From Hyphomonadaceae bacterium (lineage in GTDB: Bacteria > Pseudomonadota > Alphaproteobacteria > Caulobacterales > Aquidulcibacteraceae), in NCBI GenBank assembly GCA_016791425.1, contig JAEUMQ010000004.1:1-64000 (forward strand): DNA of 64,000 nucleotides, given 5' to 3'. Below the pieces are notes generated by a model. That model was given only the letters and a program-made list of their open reading frames with translations. It had not been told where the DNA came from and did not search any database. Of this stretch, positions 49,975 through 59,659 are shown one piece after another. Made by a program: the position numbers and the translations under genes. Position 1 is the first letter of the stretch, and each line of letters starts with the position of its first letter.

Positions 49975-51230
49975 GCGAGCCGACCCTTCAGGAATTCACC
50001 CGCGCATCCTTCAAGATCGGCTGCCTCGGCTTTGGCGGCCCCGCCGGGCAGATCGCGCTCATGCATCGCATCTTCGTGGAGGAGAAGAAATGGATCGATG
50101 AGGAGCGCTATCTGCATGCGCTCAATTTCTGCATGCTCCTGCCTGGGCCCGAAGCGCAGCAATTGGCGACCTATGTCGGCTGGCTGAAGTTCGGGCTGCG
50201 CGGCGCGCTGATCGGCGGCATTCTTTTCGTACTTCCCGGTGCGCTCGTCGTGCTGGCGTTGGCCTGGGCCTATGCGCTCAACGCGCATGTGCCGCTGGTC
50301 CAGGCCGCGCTGCTCGGCGTGAAAGCGGCGGTCCTGGCGCTGGTGATCGAAGCGATGCTCCGCATCGGCAGGCGCGCCTTCAAGCCGAAAGTTGCGCCAT
50401 TGGTTGCGCTGGCGAGCTTCGCGGCGCTCTACGTCTTCCAGGCGCCTTTTCCGATCGTGATCCTGGCGGCCGCCCTGTTCGGCGCATTCTTCCTTCGTCC
50501 GCAGGCAACGCCCGAAGCGAGCGAGCGGCGGCCGATCCGCACGGGCTGGTCGGCGTTCTTCTGTGCCGTGGCATGGCTCGCGCCATTGGCGCTCAGCTTC
50601 CTTCTCCTCGGCCCGAACCATGTCCTGACCGAGATCGGGAAGCTCTTTTCCGTGCTCGCGCTTGTCACCTTCGGCGGCGCGTACGCCACGCTGGCCTACC
50701 TGCAGCAGGCCGCAGTCGAGACGCAGAGCTGGCTTTCTACGGCGGCGATGATCGACGCGCTGGGCCTCGCCGAGACGACGCCGGGCCCGCTCGTGCTGGT
50801 GAATCAGTTCGTCGGCTTCCTCGCCGGCTGGAAGGAGGGCGGTGCGCTTCTCGCGATCGCTGGCGCCGCGATGGCGAGCTGGTGCACCTTCGCGCCGTCT
50901 TTCGTCTGGATCCTGGCCGGCGCTCCGTATGCGGAGCGTTTGCGTTCGAACCGCTCCGCCGCCGGCGCCCTGAGCGCGATCACCGCCGCAGTGCTCGGCA
51001 TCATCGCGCAGCTGGCCGTGTGGTTCGCCGCGCACGTGCTCTTCGCGGACGTGGAGCGCGTCGCGCTTGCGCCGGGCCTGTCCGCGCTCTGGCCGGACTT
51101 CGCTACGTTCAATTGGACGGCGGCGCTGCTCGGGATTCTCGCGGGCGTCGCGCTGTTCAGGTTCAAGGTAGGCGTGCTGGCGCTGGTGCTGGGCGCCGCG
51201 GCCCTCGGGATGGTCCTGTCGCTGATCTGA
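49971..51230 (+). CDS. chrA: ChrA chromate efflux transporter
   Basis: The 419-residue membrane protein has the two-half CHR structure with about ten helices. The first half has the motif FGGPAGQIALMHR and FCMLLPGPEAQQLATYVGW; the second half has FGGAYATLAYLQQ and TTPGPLVLVNQFVG. It exports chromate across the inner membrane. ATG overlaps the ChrB-like stop. Confidence 0.92.
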   Translation: MSEPTLQEFTRASFKIGCLGFGGPAGQIALMHRIFVEEKKWIDEERYLHALNFCMLLPGPEAQQLATYVGWLKFGLRGALIGGILFVLPGALVVLALAWAYALNAHVPLVQAALLGVKAAVLALVIEAMLRIGRRAFKPKVAPLVALASFAALYVFQAPFPIVILAAALFGAFFLRPQATPEASERRPIRTGWSAFFCAVAWLAPLALSFLLLGPNHVLTEIGKLFSVLALVTFGGAYATLAYLQQAAVETQSWLSTAAMIDALGLAETTPGPLVLVNQFVGFLAGWKEGGALLAIAGAAMASWCTFAPSFVWILAGAPYAERLRSNRSAAGALSAITAAVLGIIAQLAVWFAAHVLFADVERVALAPGLSALWPDFATFNWTAALLGILAGVALFRFKVGVLALVLGAAALGMVLSLI

Positions 51231-51237
51231 ACGGCGT

Positions 51238-52353
51238 TCAGACCGGCCAGCGCAAACCGATGCGACGGCGCTGAATCAGCGTCTGCTCCGCGCGCTGCAG
51301 CGCCCGCATCGCGACTTCCGCGTGCTGCAGGCTGTCGGTGGACCTGAGCGCATCCATCGCGACGCGCAGCCGCGAGACGGCTTCCTCCAGCTTGTCGCGC
51401 GCGCCTTCGCGCTCGCCGAGCGCCGCGAGCGCGCGCCCCATTTCCTGTTGCGCGGCGCCCCAGGCGCCCGGATCGACCGAGCGATCGACATTGTCGAGGT
51501 AGCGCTGCCGCGCATCGAGCGACTTCTCCAGCCACTTCACGTTGCCGCCGCGTTCGCCGAGCGAAAGCGAGCCGGACGCGAAATCGTGCAGGATGTCCAT
51601 CATCACGCCGTCCGAGAACTCGGCGGGCGGATCATCGACCAGCCGGTCGAGCGCCTCCACGATCGGCTGCAGCCGCTCGGGCTTGTAATCCTGCGGCCGG
51701 TTGAGGATTGGCCTTGCCCGGCGCGCGCAGGCATAGGCGAGCGCCTGCTGCACGTTTTCCGCCGGGCGGCCCTGGCGCCAGGAGAGGTGGACATTGTCCA
51801 CCTCGGGCAGGCGCCCATAGCCGGGCGCCGTGGTCATCCGCAGCTCCAGCTTGCCCATCAGCGTGAGCTTGCCCCAGATGATGACGTCGGCCGCCGAGCG
51901 CTCCAGCACATCGACCGCGTGCTGCGCCACGCGCCGCCGCTTTTCCGCGTTCGACTTGGGCGACAGCGTCGGGATCTTGATCGGGAAGAGATCGACCACC
52001 GCCTCCGCGTTGAACGAGAAGAGCCCGAAATGCTCTTCGATCGCCTTGCGCATCTCGTTCCGGAGGCCCGGATTTCCCCCCACGATATAGGCGATGAGGA
52101 TGAGCGGCCGGTGATCCTTGGCGCGCTTGAGCGCGGTGGCCCGCAGGCCTGCTGCGGCGGCCGCGCCGCCCTTGAAAGTGCCGCGGATGAGCCAGAACCC
52201 GGCGACGAGCGCCGCCGAGAGCCCCATCGCCAGGAAGCCCATGACGACGTCGGGATAGTCCACGAAGGCCTGCAGGAGCTGCGGCGGGACCGCCCGCGCC
52301 AGGCTGGGCGCCAGCTCGGGAATGGAAAAGCCGGCTGCGGCGAAAGAGTTCAT
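51238..52353 (-). CDS. Membrane-anchored helical-repeat protein
   Basis: The 371-residue protein has one transmembrane helix near residue 35-58 (VVMGFLAMGLSAALVAGFWLI), a mixed alpha/beta middle (residues 80-175, ILIAYIVGG and ADVIIWGKLTLMGKLELR) and a TPR-like helical C-terminus (about 270-360). I do not recognise a named family. It may scaffold a complex at the inner membrane. Confidence 0.6.
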   Translation of the reverse strand: MNSFAAAGFSIPELAPSLARAVPPQLLQAFVDYPDVVMGFLAMGLSAALVAGFWLIRGTFKGGAAAAAGLRATALKRAKDHRPLILIAYIVGGNPGLRNEMRKAIEEHFGLFSFNAEAVVDLFPIKIPTLSPKSNAEKRRRVAQHAVDVLERSAADVIIWGKLTLMGKLELRMTTAPGYGRLPEVDNVHLSWRQGRPAENVQQALAYACARRARPILNRPQDYKPERLQPIVEALDRLVDDPPAEFSDGVMMDILHDFASGSLSLGERGGNVKWLEKSLDARQRYLDNVDRSVDPGAWGAAQQEMGRALAALGEREGARDKLEEAVSRLRVAMDALRSTDSLQHAEVAMRALQRAEQTLIQRRRIGLRWPV

Positions 52354-52553
52354 GGACGGTTCCGAGCGGGGTTAAGAGGAGTTCCTACCATTTCCCTGCG
52401 GCGCCGCACAACGCCTGCCGGGCGTGCGGGCGGGCGCGCAGGGGAGCCCTGCACGGTGTTGAGGCGTGGAAAACCCTGCGTCAGCCTGTCATGGGCGGTC
52501 CGCGCCGAGGCGCCGCCGGGCGCCGCGCCGGCCTTTGCCGCGCCGGTTGGGCG

Positions 52554-53030
52554 TCAGCTCAGCGGATCGTTGTCCTCGCCGAGGATCTCCGGAAGCGTCC
52601 AGGTGAGCGTGTCGTCGATCGGCAGCGCCTCCGGCTCATCGGCCGCGAACGCCTTCTCCACCGCCGCCCGCGCCTCCTCGTGCAGACGCGGCAGCTCCTG
52701 GGCGATGCGGTTGCGCAGGCCCTCGGTCAGCCCCGCGCGCACTTCGGCGCGCCGCACGATGATCGTCGCGCGCCAGCCGCCGTATTTTCCGCGCCGTCGC
52801 CCGGCCGCCAGCTTGAACAGGAGCTCAAGGATCACGCGCGCCCCGGCGAGCCGGCCGGAGAGGTTGGACTGGCCGATATTCTCCACCGCGTCCGCGAGGC
52901 GCTCGAAATCGAGCCCCTCCGCGCGCGCGCCCTCGCGGACACCCTCACGGAGCTTGTGGGCTTCGGCGCGCAGGGCCGCGGCCTGGGCCTGCGTCCAAAG
53001 GTAGAAATCCTGGTCGTGAAGTTGGGTCAT
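52554..53030 (-). CDS. DUF29-family protein
   Basis: The 158-residue protein begins with HDQDFYLWTQAQAAALRA, the DUF29 signature, and continues helical (FERLADAVENIG, LLFKLAA). The role of DUF29 is unknown. I start it at the Met preceding TQLHDQD; a 16-residue extension lacks the family pattern. About 200 bases upstream contain no gene that I can support. Confidence 0.78.
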   Translation of the reverse strand: MTQLHDQDFYLWTQAQAAALRAEAHKLREGVREGARAEGLDFERLADAVENIGQSNLSGRLAGARVILELLFKLAAGRRRGKYGGWRATIIVRRAEVRAGLTEGLRNRIAQELPRLHEEARAAVEKAFAADEPEALPIDDTLTWTLPEILGEDNDPLS

Positions 53031-53234
53031 TGTTAAGGTTAACGGTGCGCGACGAAGGCGAGGCGGGGAAGCAGCCACGCTCCAGAGGCGAACATGTGCG
53101 CCGCATCATGCGTGGAGCGCATCTTATTCGCCTCTTATGCGCCAGGGCCAAATCGCTGCGTCGCCTATTTGAGCGTCGGCCGCGGCGCACGATATCATGG
53201 CCAGGTTCGCGTGCCAGATGATCGTGGGTGGGTC

Positions 53235-53648
53235 ATGAAGTTCGTGTGCGATGCGCCGGGCGGAAAGTCCTGGTTCCGGCTGGAGACCGAGGCCGAGGCC
53301 GAGGCGGAATCGGCGCTCATGCGCCACGCCGTGGAGAAGTATTTCCAGCGCGCGCTCGCCGAGGCGCGCGAGAGCTACACGCCCGGGTTGGGCATCGAGC
53401 GCGACATCGGCCTGAAGACGCACATCGCGAAGAAGATGCCGCGCTTCCTCACCTTGCGCGCCGACGACGGAACCGGCCTCGCCACCGCCATGCTCCCCCC
53501 GGAGATCGGCGGCGGCCCGCACTTCCGGGTGATCGTGGTGGGCGCGGCGAACAGCGATCCCTACCCGGAGCATGGCGACGCGATACGCGCGTTGGCGACG
53601 CATCTGGGGATGAGGCTGCCGCGCAGCGAGTGCTTTCCTTATGCTTGA
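53235..53648 (+). CDS. Hypothetical protein (137 aa)
   Basis: A soluble alpha/beta protein with an acidic Glu/Ala repeat (EAEAEAESALMRHAVEKYF) and an ordered C-terminal part (PHFRVIVVGAANSDPYPEHGD). I do not recognise a family. It overlaps the end of the Zeta-like gene on the opposite strand by 10 bases. Confidence 0.6.
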   Translation: MKFVCDAPGGKSWFRLETEAEAEAESALMRHAVEKYFQRALAEARESYTPGLGIERDIGLKTHIAKKMPRFLTLRADDGTGLATAMLPPEIGGGPHFRVIVVGAANSDPYPEHGDAIRALATHLGMRLPRSECFPYA

Positions 53649-54265
53649 GGCGCCCGCGCCTTCAGCCATCGGTCAATCGGCTCAGGCAGGGCGAGATCGG
53701 CTTCTGTAGCCCGGTATTCGATGGCCGAGAACGCACCCGAGGCGCAGAGTCGCGCAATGGGGTCGTCGGTATTGTACACGCGCCAACTATCGCAGAGCTC
53801 GGCATAGACCCCGAACTGCTCCAGGCTTCGTTCGAAGCGCCGGGTAGCGTCGGCCTTCGGCACGTCGTGCCCGCCATTGGCGACCCGACGCGCAATCCGG
53901 TTCAGCGCCTCATTGAGAGTTGAGACAAAAAAGTACAAGAGATGGACGACGTAGCCGACACGCTTGGCACGTTGGATCAGACCTTTGTGGCCGCGTCCGG
54001 CAAGTGTCGTCTCGATGGAGAACGTCTCTCTCCGAGCGATCAATTCCTGCATCAGGTCGATGGCGATGCGCGCTGCGCGCACTTGCTCCTTGTTTGGATC
54101 GAGCGGTGATATGCCGCGCGCAATAAGGTCCAAGTTTACAAAGCCCAGCGATCCGGAAAGCGCTGCGATCTCCGTCTCGGCGAAAGTTGTCTTTCCTACT
54201 CCGTTCGCTCCGGCGACGATCCAGAGCGACGGAGCGGTGCCAGAGGGGGCGGCGCCTGCACTCAA
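53639..54265 (-). CDS. Zeta-toxin-like P-loop kinase
   Basis: The 208-residue protein has Walker A GANGVGKTT, a substrate segment NLDLIARGISP, the ETTLAGRGH stretch typical of Zeta/COG4185 proteins, and RVANGGHDVPKADATRR. Zeta toxins phosphorylate UDP-sugar precursors; related proteins may act as kinases on other partners. It starts at TTG, overlapping the stop of the HEPN-like gene (TTGA), so both come from one message downstream of lepA. Confidence 0.8.
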   Translation of the reverse strand: MSAGAAPSGTAPSLWIVAGANGVGKTTFAETEIAALSGSLGFVNLDLIARGISPLDPNKEQVRAARIAIDLMQELIARRETFSIETTLAGRGHKGLIQRAKRVGYVVHLLYFFVSTLNEALNRIARRVANGGHDVPKADATRRFERSLEQFGVYAELCDSWRVYNTDDPIARLCASGAFSAIEYRATEADLALPEPIDRWLKARAPQA

Positions 54266-54861
54266 ACCGAAGCCTCTGCGGGCGTTGACACGATGTGGAG
54301 CGAGTGCCGGATGTGCTTTATCGCTGACGCGATTCGCTCCACTGCTCCCGCCTCGTACCAGTGGTCAAACGTTGGAGCGACGATCGCCAAATGTTCGATC
54401 AAATCCACAGTGTGAAGCACCATTCGGGGCAAGCCGCTCAAGTCCAATGACCAGCCATCGACCGCCAAATGTGCGAATTGATTACGTACTTCCGTGAGGC
54501 GCAGAACATCATTGATCACGTCCGTGCCGAGCGACACCGTGTGGGGATAAGGTAGGATCGCCTCTGTCCTCGCCCTACTGAGCAATTCCCGGAACGAGGC
54601 AAGTTGCTGATTGGGAGCAGGGCCGATCCGTTCTTCTATCCAACGCTGGGTTTGCTTGGCCGACGGTCCCGATAGCGCCGAAACACCACTCGTGTCGTGG
54701 CCTTTAAGGGCGCAGACCAACGCTCCCTGAGCGGCCAAATGCAAGCTCAACACAAGCCAGCGCCAGCTCGCTGCGTCCGACGTCACCGTCTCGCTGCACT
54801 TTGCCGCGAACTCCAGGGAAGAAATGAACTCTTCCGTCGGAGATGTCCTGAGCCAGTTCAT
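54262..54861 (-). CDS. HEPN-motif helical protein
   Basis: The 199-residue all-helical protein has Arg126-N-Q-F-A-His131, the R-x4-H pair of HEPN ribonucleases, in LTEVRNQFAHL. HEPN domains cleave RNA in many toxin-antitoxin and defence systems. Its ATG overlaps the lepA stop and its stop overlaps the Zeta-like gene, giving a three-gene chain. Which of the pair would be the toxin is not clear. The assignment rests on the motif and fold prediction by eye. Confidence 0.65.
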   Translation of the reverse strand: MNWLRTSPTEEFISSLEFAAKCSETVTSDAASWRWLVLSLHLAAQGALVCALKGHDTSGVSALSGPSAKQTQRWIEERIGPAPNQQLASFRELLSRARTEAILPYPHTVSLGTDVINDVLRLTEVRNQFAHLAVDGWSLDLSGLPRMVLHTVDLIEHLAIVAPTFDHWYEAGAVERIASAIKHIRHSLHIVSTPAEASV

Positions 54862-56666
54862 CAATCCCCATCCATCTTCAGCGCCGCGATAAACGCTTCC
54901 TGCGGGATATCGACCTTCCCGAACTGGCGCATGCGCTTCTTGCCTTCCTTCTGCCGGTCGAGCAGCTTGCGCTTGCGCGAAACGTCCCCGCCATAGCACT
55001 TCGCGGTCACGTCCTTGCGCATCGCCGAAATCGTCTCGCGCGCGATGATGCGTCCGCCGATCGCGGCCTGGATCGGGATCTTGAAGAGGTGCTGCGGAAT
55101 GAGCTCCTTGAGCTTCTCGCACATCGCGCGCCCGCGGCTTTCCGCGCGGCCCTTGTGCACCAGCATCGAAAGCGCATCGACCGGCTCGTCATTGACCAGG
55201 ATCTGCATTTTCACCAGATCGCCCTCGCGATAATCCGCGAGCTGATAATCGAAGCTGGCGTAGCCGCGCGAGACGCTCTTCAGCCGATCGTAGAAATCGA
55301 ACACCACCTCGTTCAAGGGCAGCTCGTAGATCAGCATGGCGCGCGAGCCCACATAGGAAAGCTCTTTCTGGATCCCGCGCCGGTCCTGGCAGAGCTTCAG
55401 GATGGAGCCCAGATATTCGTCCGGCGTCAGGATCGTCGCCTTAATCCACGGCTCCTCGATCGCCTTGATCTTCATAACGTCGGGCAGATCGACCGGATTG
55501 TGCAGCTCGATGTGCGTTCCGTCGGTCTGATGCACGCGATAGACCACCGACGGCGCCGTCGCGATGAGATCGAGATCGAACTCGCGCGACAGCCGCTCCT
55601 GGATGATCTCCAGGTGCAGCAGCCCGAGGAAGCCGCAGCGGAATCCGAAACCCAGGGCCGCCGACGTCTCCATCTCGTAGCTGAAGCTAGCGTCGTTCAA
55701 GCGCAGCCGCGCCATCGCCGCGCGCAGGGTCTCGAACTCCGCCGCGTCGGTGGGGAAGAGGCCGCAGAACACCACCGGCTGCGCCGGCTTGAAGCCCGGC
55801 AGCGCCGCGGTGGTTTCCTTGCGGTACTCGGTAATCGTGTCGCCGACCCGTGCGTCCGCCACTTCCTTGATGCTGGCGGTGAGTACGCCGATCTCGCCCG
55901 GCCCGAGCTCGGCGACGTCTTGGCGCTTGGGGCGCAGCACGCCGAGCGTATCGATGCCGTAATCGGCGCCGGTCTGCATGAGCTTGATGCGCATGCCCTT
56001 CTTCACCACGCCGTCGAGCACGCGGAAGAGCACGACGACGCCGAGATAGGAATCGTACCACGCGTCCACCAGCAGCGCCTTCAGGGGCGCAGCCGCGTCG
56101 CCGGTCTGCGGCGCCGGCAGCCGCGTGACGATCGCTTCGAGCAGGTCGTCGATGCCTTCGCCGGTCTTCCCCGAAGCCAAGATGGCGTTGGAGGCGTCGA
56201 GCCCGATCACTTCCTCGATCTGCGTCTTCACCCGCTCGGGCTCGGCGGCGGGCAGGTCGATCTTGTTCAGCACCGGGACGATCTCGAGATCGTTGTCGAG
56301 CGCCTGATAGACGTTGGCGAGGGTTTGCGCCTCAACGCCCTGGCTGGCGTCGACGATGAGGAGGGCGCCTTCGCACGCCGCCAGCGAGCGCGAGACCTCG
56401 TAGGCGAAATCCACGTGGCCGGGCGTATCGATGAGGTTGAGGACGTAGTCCTGGCCGTCCTTGGCGCGGTAGTCGAGCCGCACGGTCTGCGCCTTGATGG
56501 TGATGCCGCGCTCGCGCTCGATGTCCATGGAATCGAGCACCTGCTCCTTCATCTCGCGCGCCTGCAGCCCGCCGGTGGACTGGATCAGTCGGTCGCTGAG
56601 CGTGGATTTGCCGTGGTCGATGTGCGCCACGATCGCAAAGTTCCGGATTCTGTCTCTGGGAGTCAT
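54861..56666 (-). CDS. lepA: Elongation factor 4 (LepA)
   Basis: The 601-residue GTPase has G1 [10 protein letters not shown]3 DTPGH, G4 NKID and LepA-specific C-terminal domains, including the final positively charged [21 protein letters not shown] shortened to its core. It acts on the ribosome during translation. Length is normal. A HEPN-like gene is directly attached to its stop, which is unusual for this housekeeping gene. Confidence 0.95.
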   Translation of the reverse strand: MTPRDRIRNFAIVAHIDHGKSTLSDRLIQSTGGLQAREMKEQVLDSMDIERERGITIKAQTVRLDYRAKDGQDYVLNLIDTPGHVDFAYEVSRSLAACEGALLIVDASQGVEAQTLANVYQALDNDLEIVPVLNKIDLPAAEPERVKTQIEEVIGLDASNAILASGKTGEGIDDLLEAIVTRLPAPQTGDAAAPLKALLVDAWYDSYLGVVVLFRVLDGVVKKGMRIKLMQTGADYGIDTLGVLRPKRQDVAELGPGEIGVLTASIKEVADARVGDTITEYRKETTAALPGFKPAQPVVFCGLFPTDAAEFETLRAAMARLRLNDASFSYEMETSAALGFGFRCGFLGLLHLEIIQERLSREFDLDLIATAPSVVYRVHQTDGTHIELHNPVDLPDVMKIKAIEEPWIKATILTPDEYLGSILKLCQDRRGIQKELSYVGSRAMLIYELPLNEVVFDFYDRLKSVSRGYASFDYQLADYREGDLVKMQILVNDEPVDALSMLVHKGRAESRGRAMCEKLKELIPQHLFKIPIQAAIGGRIIARETISAMRKDVTAKCYGGDVSRKRKLLDRQKEGKKRMRQFGKVDIPQEAFIAALKMDGD

Positions 56667-56804
56667 GCTGCGACGGGGATAGCAGAGCCCGGCCGGCTGG
56701 GCACGCGGATGCGCTGCCGCGGTGCAACATGAACTCTTGGTAATGAGGTTGATCGGAGGTCGGTTAACGCATAGTTACTCTACTATAAATTGTAGTGGGG
56801 CCCC

Positions 56805-57641
56805 ATGAACAACCCGACCACGCCGACTCCGTTCCCCGGCGCAGCCCTGGCTCGAAATCGCAACACGCGCCAGAAGGCCGAGGAGTACCACCAAGCTCAG
56901 TTGAAGACGATCGAGGACAAGTACCAGCCTCTCATCGAAACGGCGGAGCAAGAGAGCGAGACGGCCGAGGGGAATTACGAGCTGCTTCGAGCGGACTTGG
57001 AGCGGTTTCCAAAGTTCTGGCACGAGCCGTTTTCCTGGCTCTACTGGTTCTTCCTCGCCGCCCTCGCGGTGCTGGAAATCCCGGTCAACCGCCTGAGCTT
57101 CCAGCTCTTCTTCGCGGAGAATGCGTTGACCTCGCTCGCGGTGGCCGGCGGCGTGGGCGTCACGCTGATCGTCCTTGCCCACTTCACCGGCATGGTGATG
57201 GTCCGCTTCCGCCATGATTGCGGACAAACCGGCGGCGTGTGGGCCGCGCTGGGGCGGCTGGCGGTTCTGATCGCTCTCATCTGGTCGCTTTGCTACGGCA
57301 TTGCGGTTTTCCGGCAGGGCTACCTTGCCTTCGCCACACAGCCGGATCCGTCTTTCTCTGCACTCATCGCCAATAACCAGCTGGGCGAGGCCGCGGTGAT
57401 CGCATTGAAGATCGCGCTCGGCGTCGAAGGCTGGGTCTTCCTCTTCATAAACCTGGCGATCGTCGGCATCGGCGTCTTTTTCGCCTTCTCGCGGCATGAT
57501 CCGCATCCGAACTTCGAGGAAATGCACGACGAGCGCGTCGCTGCGTCGCGCGCGGTCGCCAATCTGAAGAAGGTTCATGGCGAGAAGGTCGCCGCCGAGA
57601 CTCGTCGCTTCGCGTTCGAGATCAAGCGTAACAAATGGTAG
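56805..57641 (+). CDS. Four-TM coiled-coil membrane protein, paralogue A
   Basis: The 278-residue protein has a polar, helical N-terminus (about 20-70, Glu/Gln-rich), four transmembrane helices between about 77 and 228, and a charged helical C-terminus that begins with FSRHDPHPNFEE and ends RFAFEIKRNKW. The protein at 58425 has the same plan and matching segments (FWHEPFSWLYW versus YWEPPFSYFYW; LAHFTGM versus LAHWAGM). I do not recognise a family. Confidence 0.75.
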   Translation: MNNPTTPTPFPGAALARNRNTRQKAEEYHQAQLKTIEDKYQPLIETAEQESETAEGNYELLRADLERFPKFWHEPFSWLYWFFLAALAVLEIPVNRLSFQLFFAENALTSLAVAGGVGVTLIVLAHFTGMVMVRFRHDCGQTGGVWAALGRLAVLIALIWSLCYGIAVFRQGYLAFATQPDPSFSALIANNQLGEAAVIALKIALGVEGWVFLFINLAIVGIGVFFAFSRHDPHPNFEEMHDERVAASRAVANLKKVHGEKVAAETRRFAFEIKRNKW

Positions 57642-57661
57642 CCGTTTTGCTCGGATCGAAG

Positions 57662-58417
57662 ATGCGCTCAGCACTGATCGTCGCGCTCGCTGCGGCCTTG
57701 ACTCTTGGCGCCGCGCCTGGCGCGCGCGCCGAAAACAGGGCGGATTATTGCCGCTACGGCCAACAATCATCGCTTTTCTTGATCGATCGTACGACGCCCT
57801 ACGACGAGGCCGATCACCGCACGCTGGTGGAGAGCGCCGGCGCCGTCGTCGATGCGCTCGGCGCGGGCGACCGCATCGTCATCGCCACCATCGGCGCCCA
57901 CTACAGCTTGACGCGGCGCGTGTTCAACGAATGCAAGCCCGGCTGTCCTCCGGCCCGCAACCTCGTTGATAGCTTCAATTGCGCCGGGGTCATCGCCCAG
58001 CGCGACGAGCGCGACTTTCGCCGCCACCTGCTGATTGCGCTTCGCCCGCTCATGAGCAATACGGACGAGGCGAGCAATTCCGATATCGTCGCGACGATCG
58101 CGCGCACGACGCAGCATCCGCCTGGCGCGCGGAGCTTCACGCGCATCGTGATCTATTCGGATATGCTCGAAAATAGTCAGGTCCTGCCTTGGCGCGATTT
58201 TGCCGCGATGAGCCCTGATGCTGCGCTCGCGCGCGTGCGCACATACGGCTTTGTGCCGATGACGCGCGCGGCGAAAGTCAAGATCGTGGGCTTTGGCCGG
58301 CTGCACTCCTCCGACCGGCGCCCCCTTTCGGCCGACGCGGATCTGCGGCTGCGCCACTTCTGGACCTCGTACTTCACCGCCGGCGGCGCCAGCGCCCGCG
58401 ACATCAGCTTCGAATAG
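57662..58417 (+). CDS. Secreted vWA-like protein
   Basis: The 251-residue protein has a signal peptide (RSALIVALAAALTLGAAPGARA) and a von Willebrand A-like domain. It shows LFLIDRTTPYD as a modified metal-site loop, GDRIVIATIG, and FTRIVIYSDMLENSQ for the later strand. Five cysteines, including CxxxC in CKPGC, fit a periplasmic location. It lies between two paralogous membrane proteins and may bridge them or bind their ligand. An ATG at 57635 overlapping the upstream stop is an alternative start. Confidence 0.7.
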   Translation: MRSALIVALAAALTLGAAPGARAENRADYCRYGQQSSLFLIDRTTPYDEADHRTLVESAGAVVDALGAGDRIVIATIGAHYSLTRRVFNECKPGCPPARNLVDSFNCAGVIAQRDERDFRRHLLIALRPLMSNTDEASNSDIVATIARTTQHPPGARSFTRIVIYSDMLENSQVLPWRDFAAMSPDAALARVRTYGFVPMTRAAKVKIVGFGRLHSSDRRPLSADADLRLRHFWTSYFTAGGASARDISFE

Positions 58418-58424
58418 GCTTTGC

Positions 58425-59198
58425 ATGCTTGAGCCCGTCAACGCCCAGCGCGCGCCGCTCGCTGGCCTTCAGTCGCTGCTGCCGCTCTCGCTTCAGCCCA
58501 CGCAGCACGCGACGCGCGCGTCAGCCGAAGCGCACCATGCGCGCATCAAGGAGGCGATCGAGACGAGGTACGCTTTCCAGATCAGTGCTGTATCGGCGCG
58601 CTGGGAGGAGGCGGAGAGCGACTTCGAGGAGGCGCGGGGCGCTCTGGGGCGCCTGCCGGATTATTGGGAGCCGCCTTTCTCGTACTTCTATTGGGCCCTG
58701 CTGGCGCTCCTCGCGATCGTCCAGACGGCGGTCGCCAAGCCCGCGGTGGAGGCCCTGCTGCATTTGAACGGCCTGCGGGCGTCGCTAGGCGCCGCGATCG
58801 TGGCGATGCTCATGATCGCGCTGGCGCATTGGGCGGGCATGCTCGTTCGGCGGTTCGGCCGCTTGGGCGCCGGCCCGCTCGGCGTGGTGGCGACGGCGCT
58901 CGCGCTGGCTGTGCTTGCGGCGCTGATCGTGGCGCTCTCTTACGGCGTGGCGTCTGTCGGCCAAAGCGCGGCAAGCGGGCTCGCCAAATGGCTCTACGTC
59001 ATCTTGAGTTTGGCGCTGATGAGTGTCGGCGTGATCGCCGCCTTTTTCCGCTACGACGCCGACCCGAACTACGAGGAGCTCGATCAGCGGCGCAAGACCG
59101 CGCATCGGAAGTACGAGAACCTGCAGACCCGCCACGATCGCGAGTGCGCTGCCGAAGATCGCCGTTACGCGCGCGAGCTGCGTCGCAACGGCTGGTGA
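58425..59198 (+). CDS. Four-TM coiled-coil membrane protein, paralogue B
   Basis: The 257-residue protein mirrors the gene at 56805: helical N-terminus, EPPFSYFYW before helix one, four membrane spans, then FFRYDADPNYEEL and a charged helix ending ARELRRNGW. It starts 7 bases after the vWA-like stop. The two membrane proteins and the vWA protein probably form one complex. Function unknown. Confidence 0.75.
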   Translation: MLEPVNAQRAPLAGLQSLLPLSLQPTQHATRASAEAHHARIKEAIETRYAFQISAVSARWEEAESDFEEARGALGRLPDYWEPPFSYFYWALLALLAIVQTAVAKPAVEALLHLNGLRASLGAAIVAMLMIALAHWAGMLVRRFGRLGAGPLGVVATALALAVLAALIVALSYGVASVGQSAASGLAKWLYVILSLALMSVGVIAAFFRYDADPNYEELDQRRKTAHRKYENLQTRHDRECAAEDRRYARELRRNGW

Positions 59199-59200
59199 GC

Positions 59201-59446
59201 CTACCCCTTATCCCGGATTTCGACCTCCGGCCGGTCCTCGCCTTCCACGACCTCCTCGTGCCATCGGCCGTTGCCGTCCTCCCAGGTGATTCCGGTGGTC
59301 TGGCCGGGCCGCTGCTGCTCGACCGCCACCCGCCGCGCCGCCCGGAGCGCCGCCTCGTGGGTCGGGAAGGTCTCTGAGATGGTCTGGCCGAGCCGGAAGG
59401 CCCAGCCGCCGTCGTGTTGGATGATGTCGTAGACGATCTTGGTCAT
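59201..59446 (-). CDS. DUF2188-like small protein
   Basis: The 81-residue protein has the DUF2188-like pattern YDIIQHDGGWAFRLG...SETFPTHEAALRAARRVA. Its role is unknown. GAGG lies upstream of the ATG at 59446. It converges on the four-TM gene. Confidence 0.7.
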   Translation of the reverse strand: MTKIVYDIIQHDGGWAFRLGQTISETFPTHEAALRAARRVAVEQQRPGQTTGITWEDGNGRWHEEVVEGEDRPEVEIRDKG

Positions 59447-59659
59447 GGGCGGCCTCGCTGGGCTCATATGAGCGCATCATCGACGCATGAAAAGCGGCGC
59501 TCGGTCCCCCCGAGGGACGGGTCATCGGGGGAGGGGGTAAGGGCCCTCGTCGGGAGGGGCGGCGCCTCGGTCCGCCAAGCCATCTGCGACCAGGGCTCGC
59601 CTTGCCCGGTTGGGCCGGCGCGGTCTATAGCCGGCGCTTCGGTTCACGGGAGTTTCGAG

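Noticed and set aside
55089-56732. Plus-strand 547-residue frame opposite lepA
   Set aside because: It is the antisense of a highly conserved housekeeping gene and has no domain of its own.
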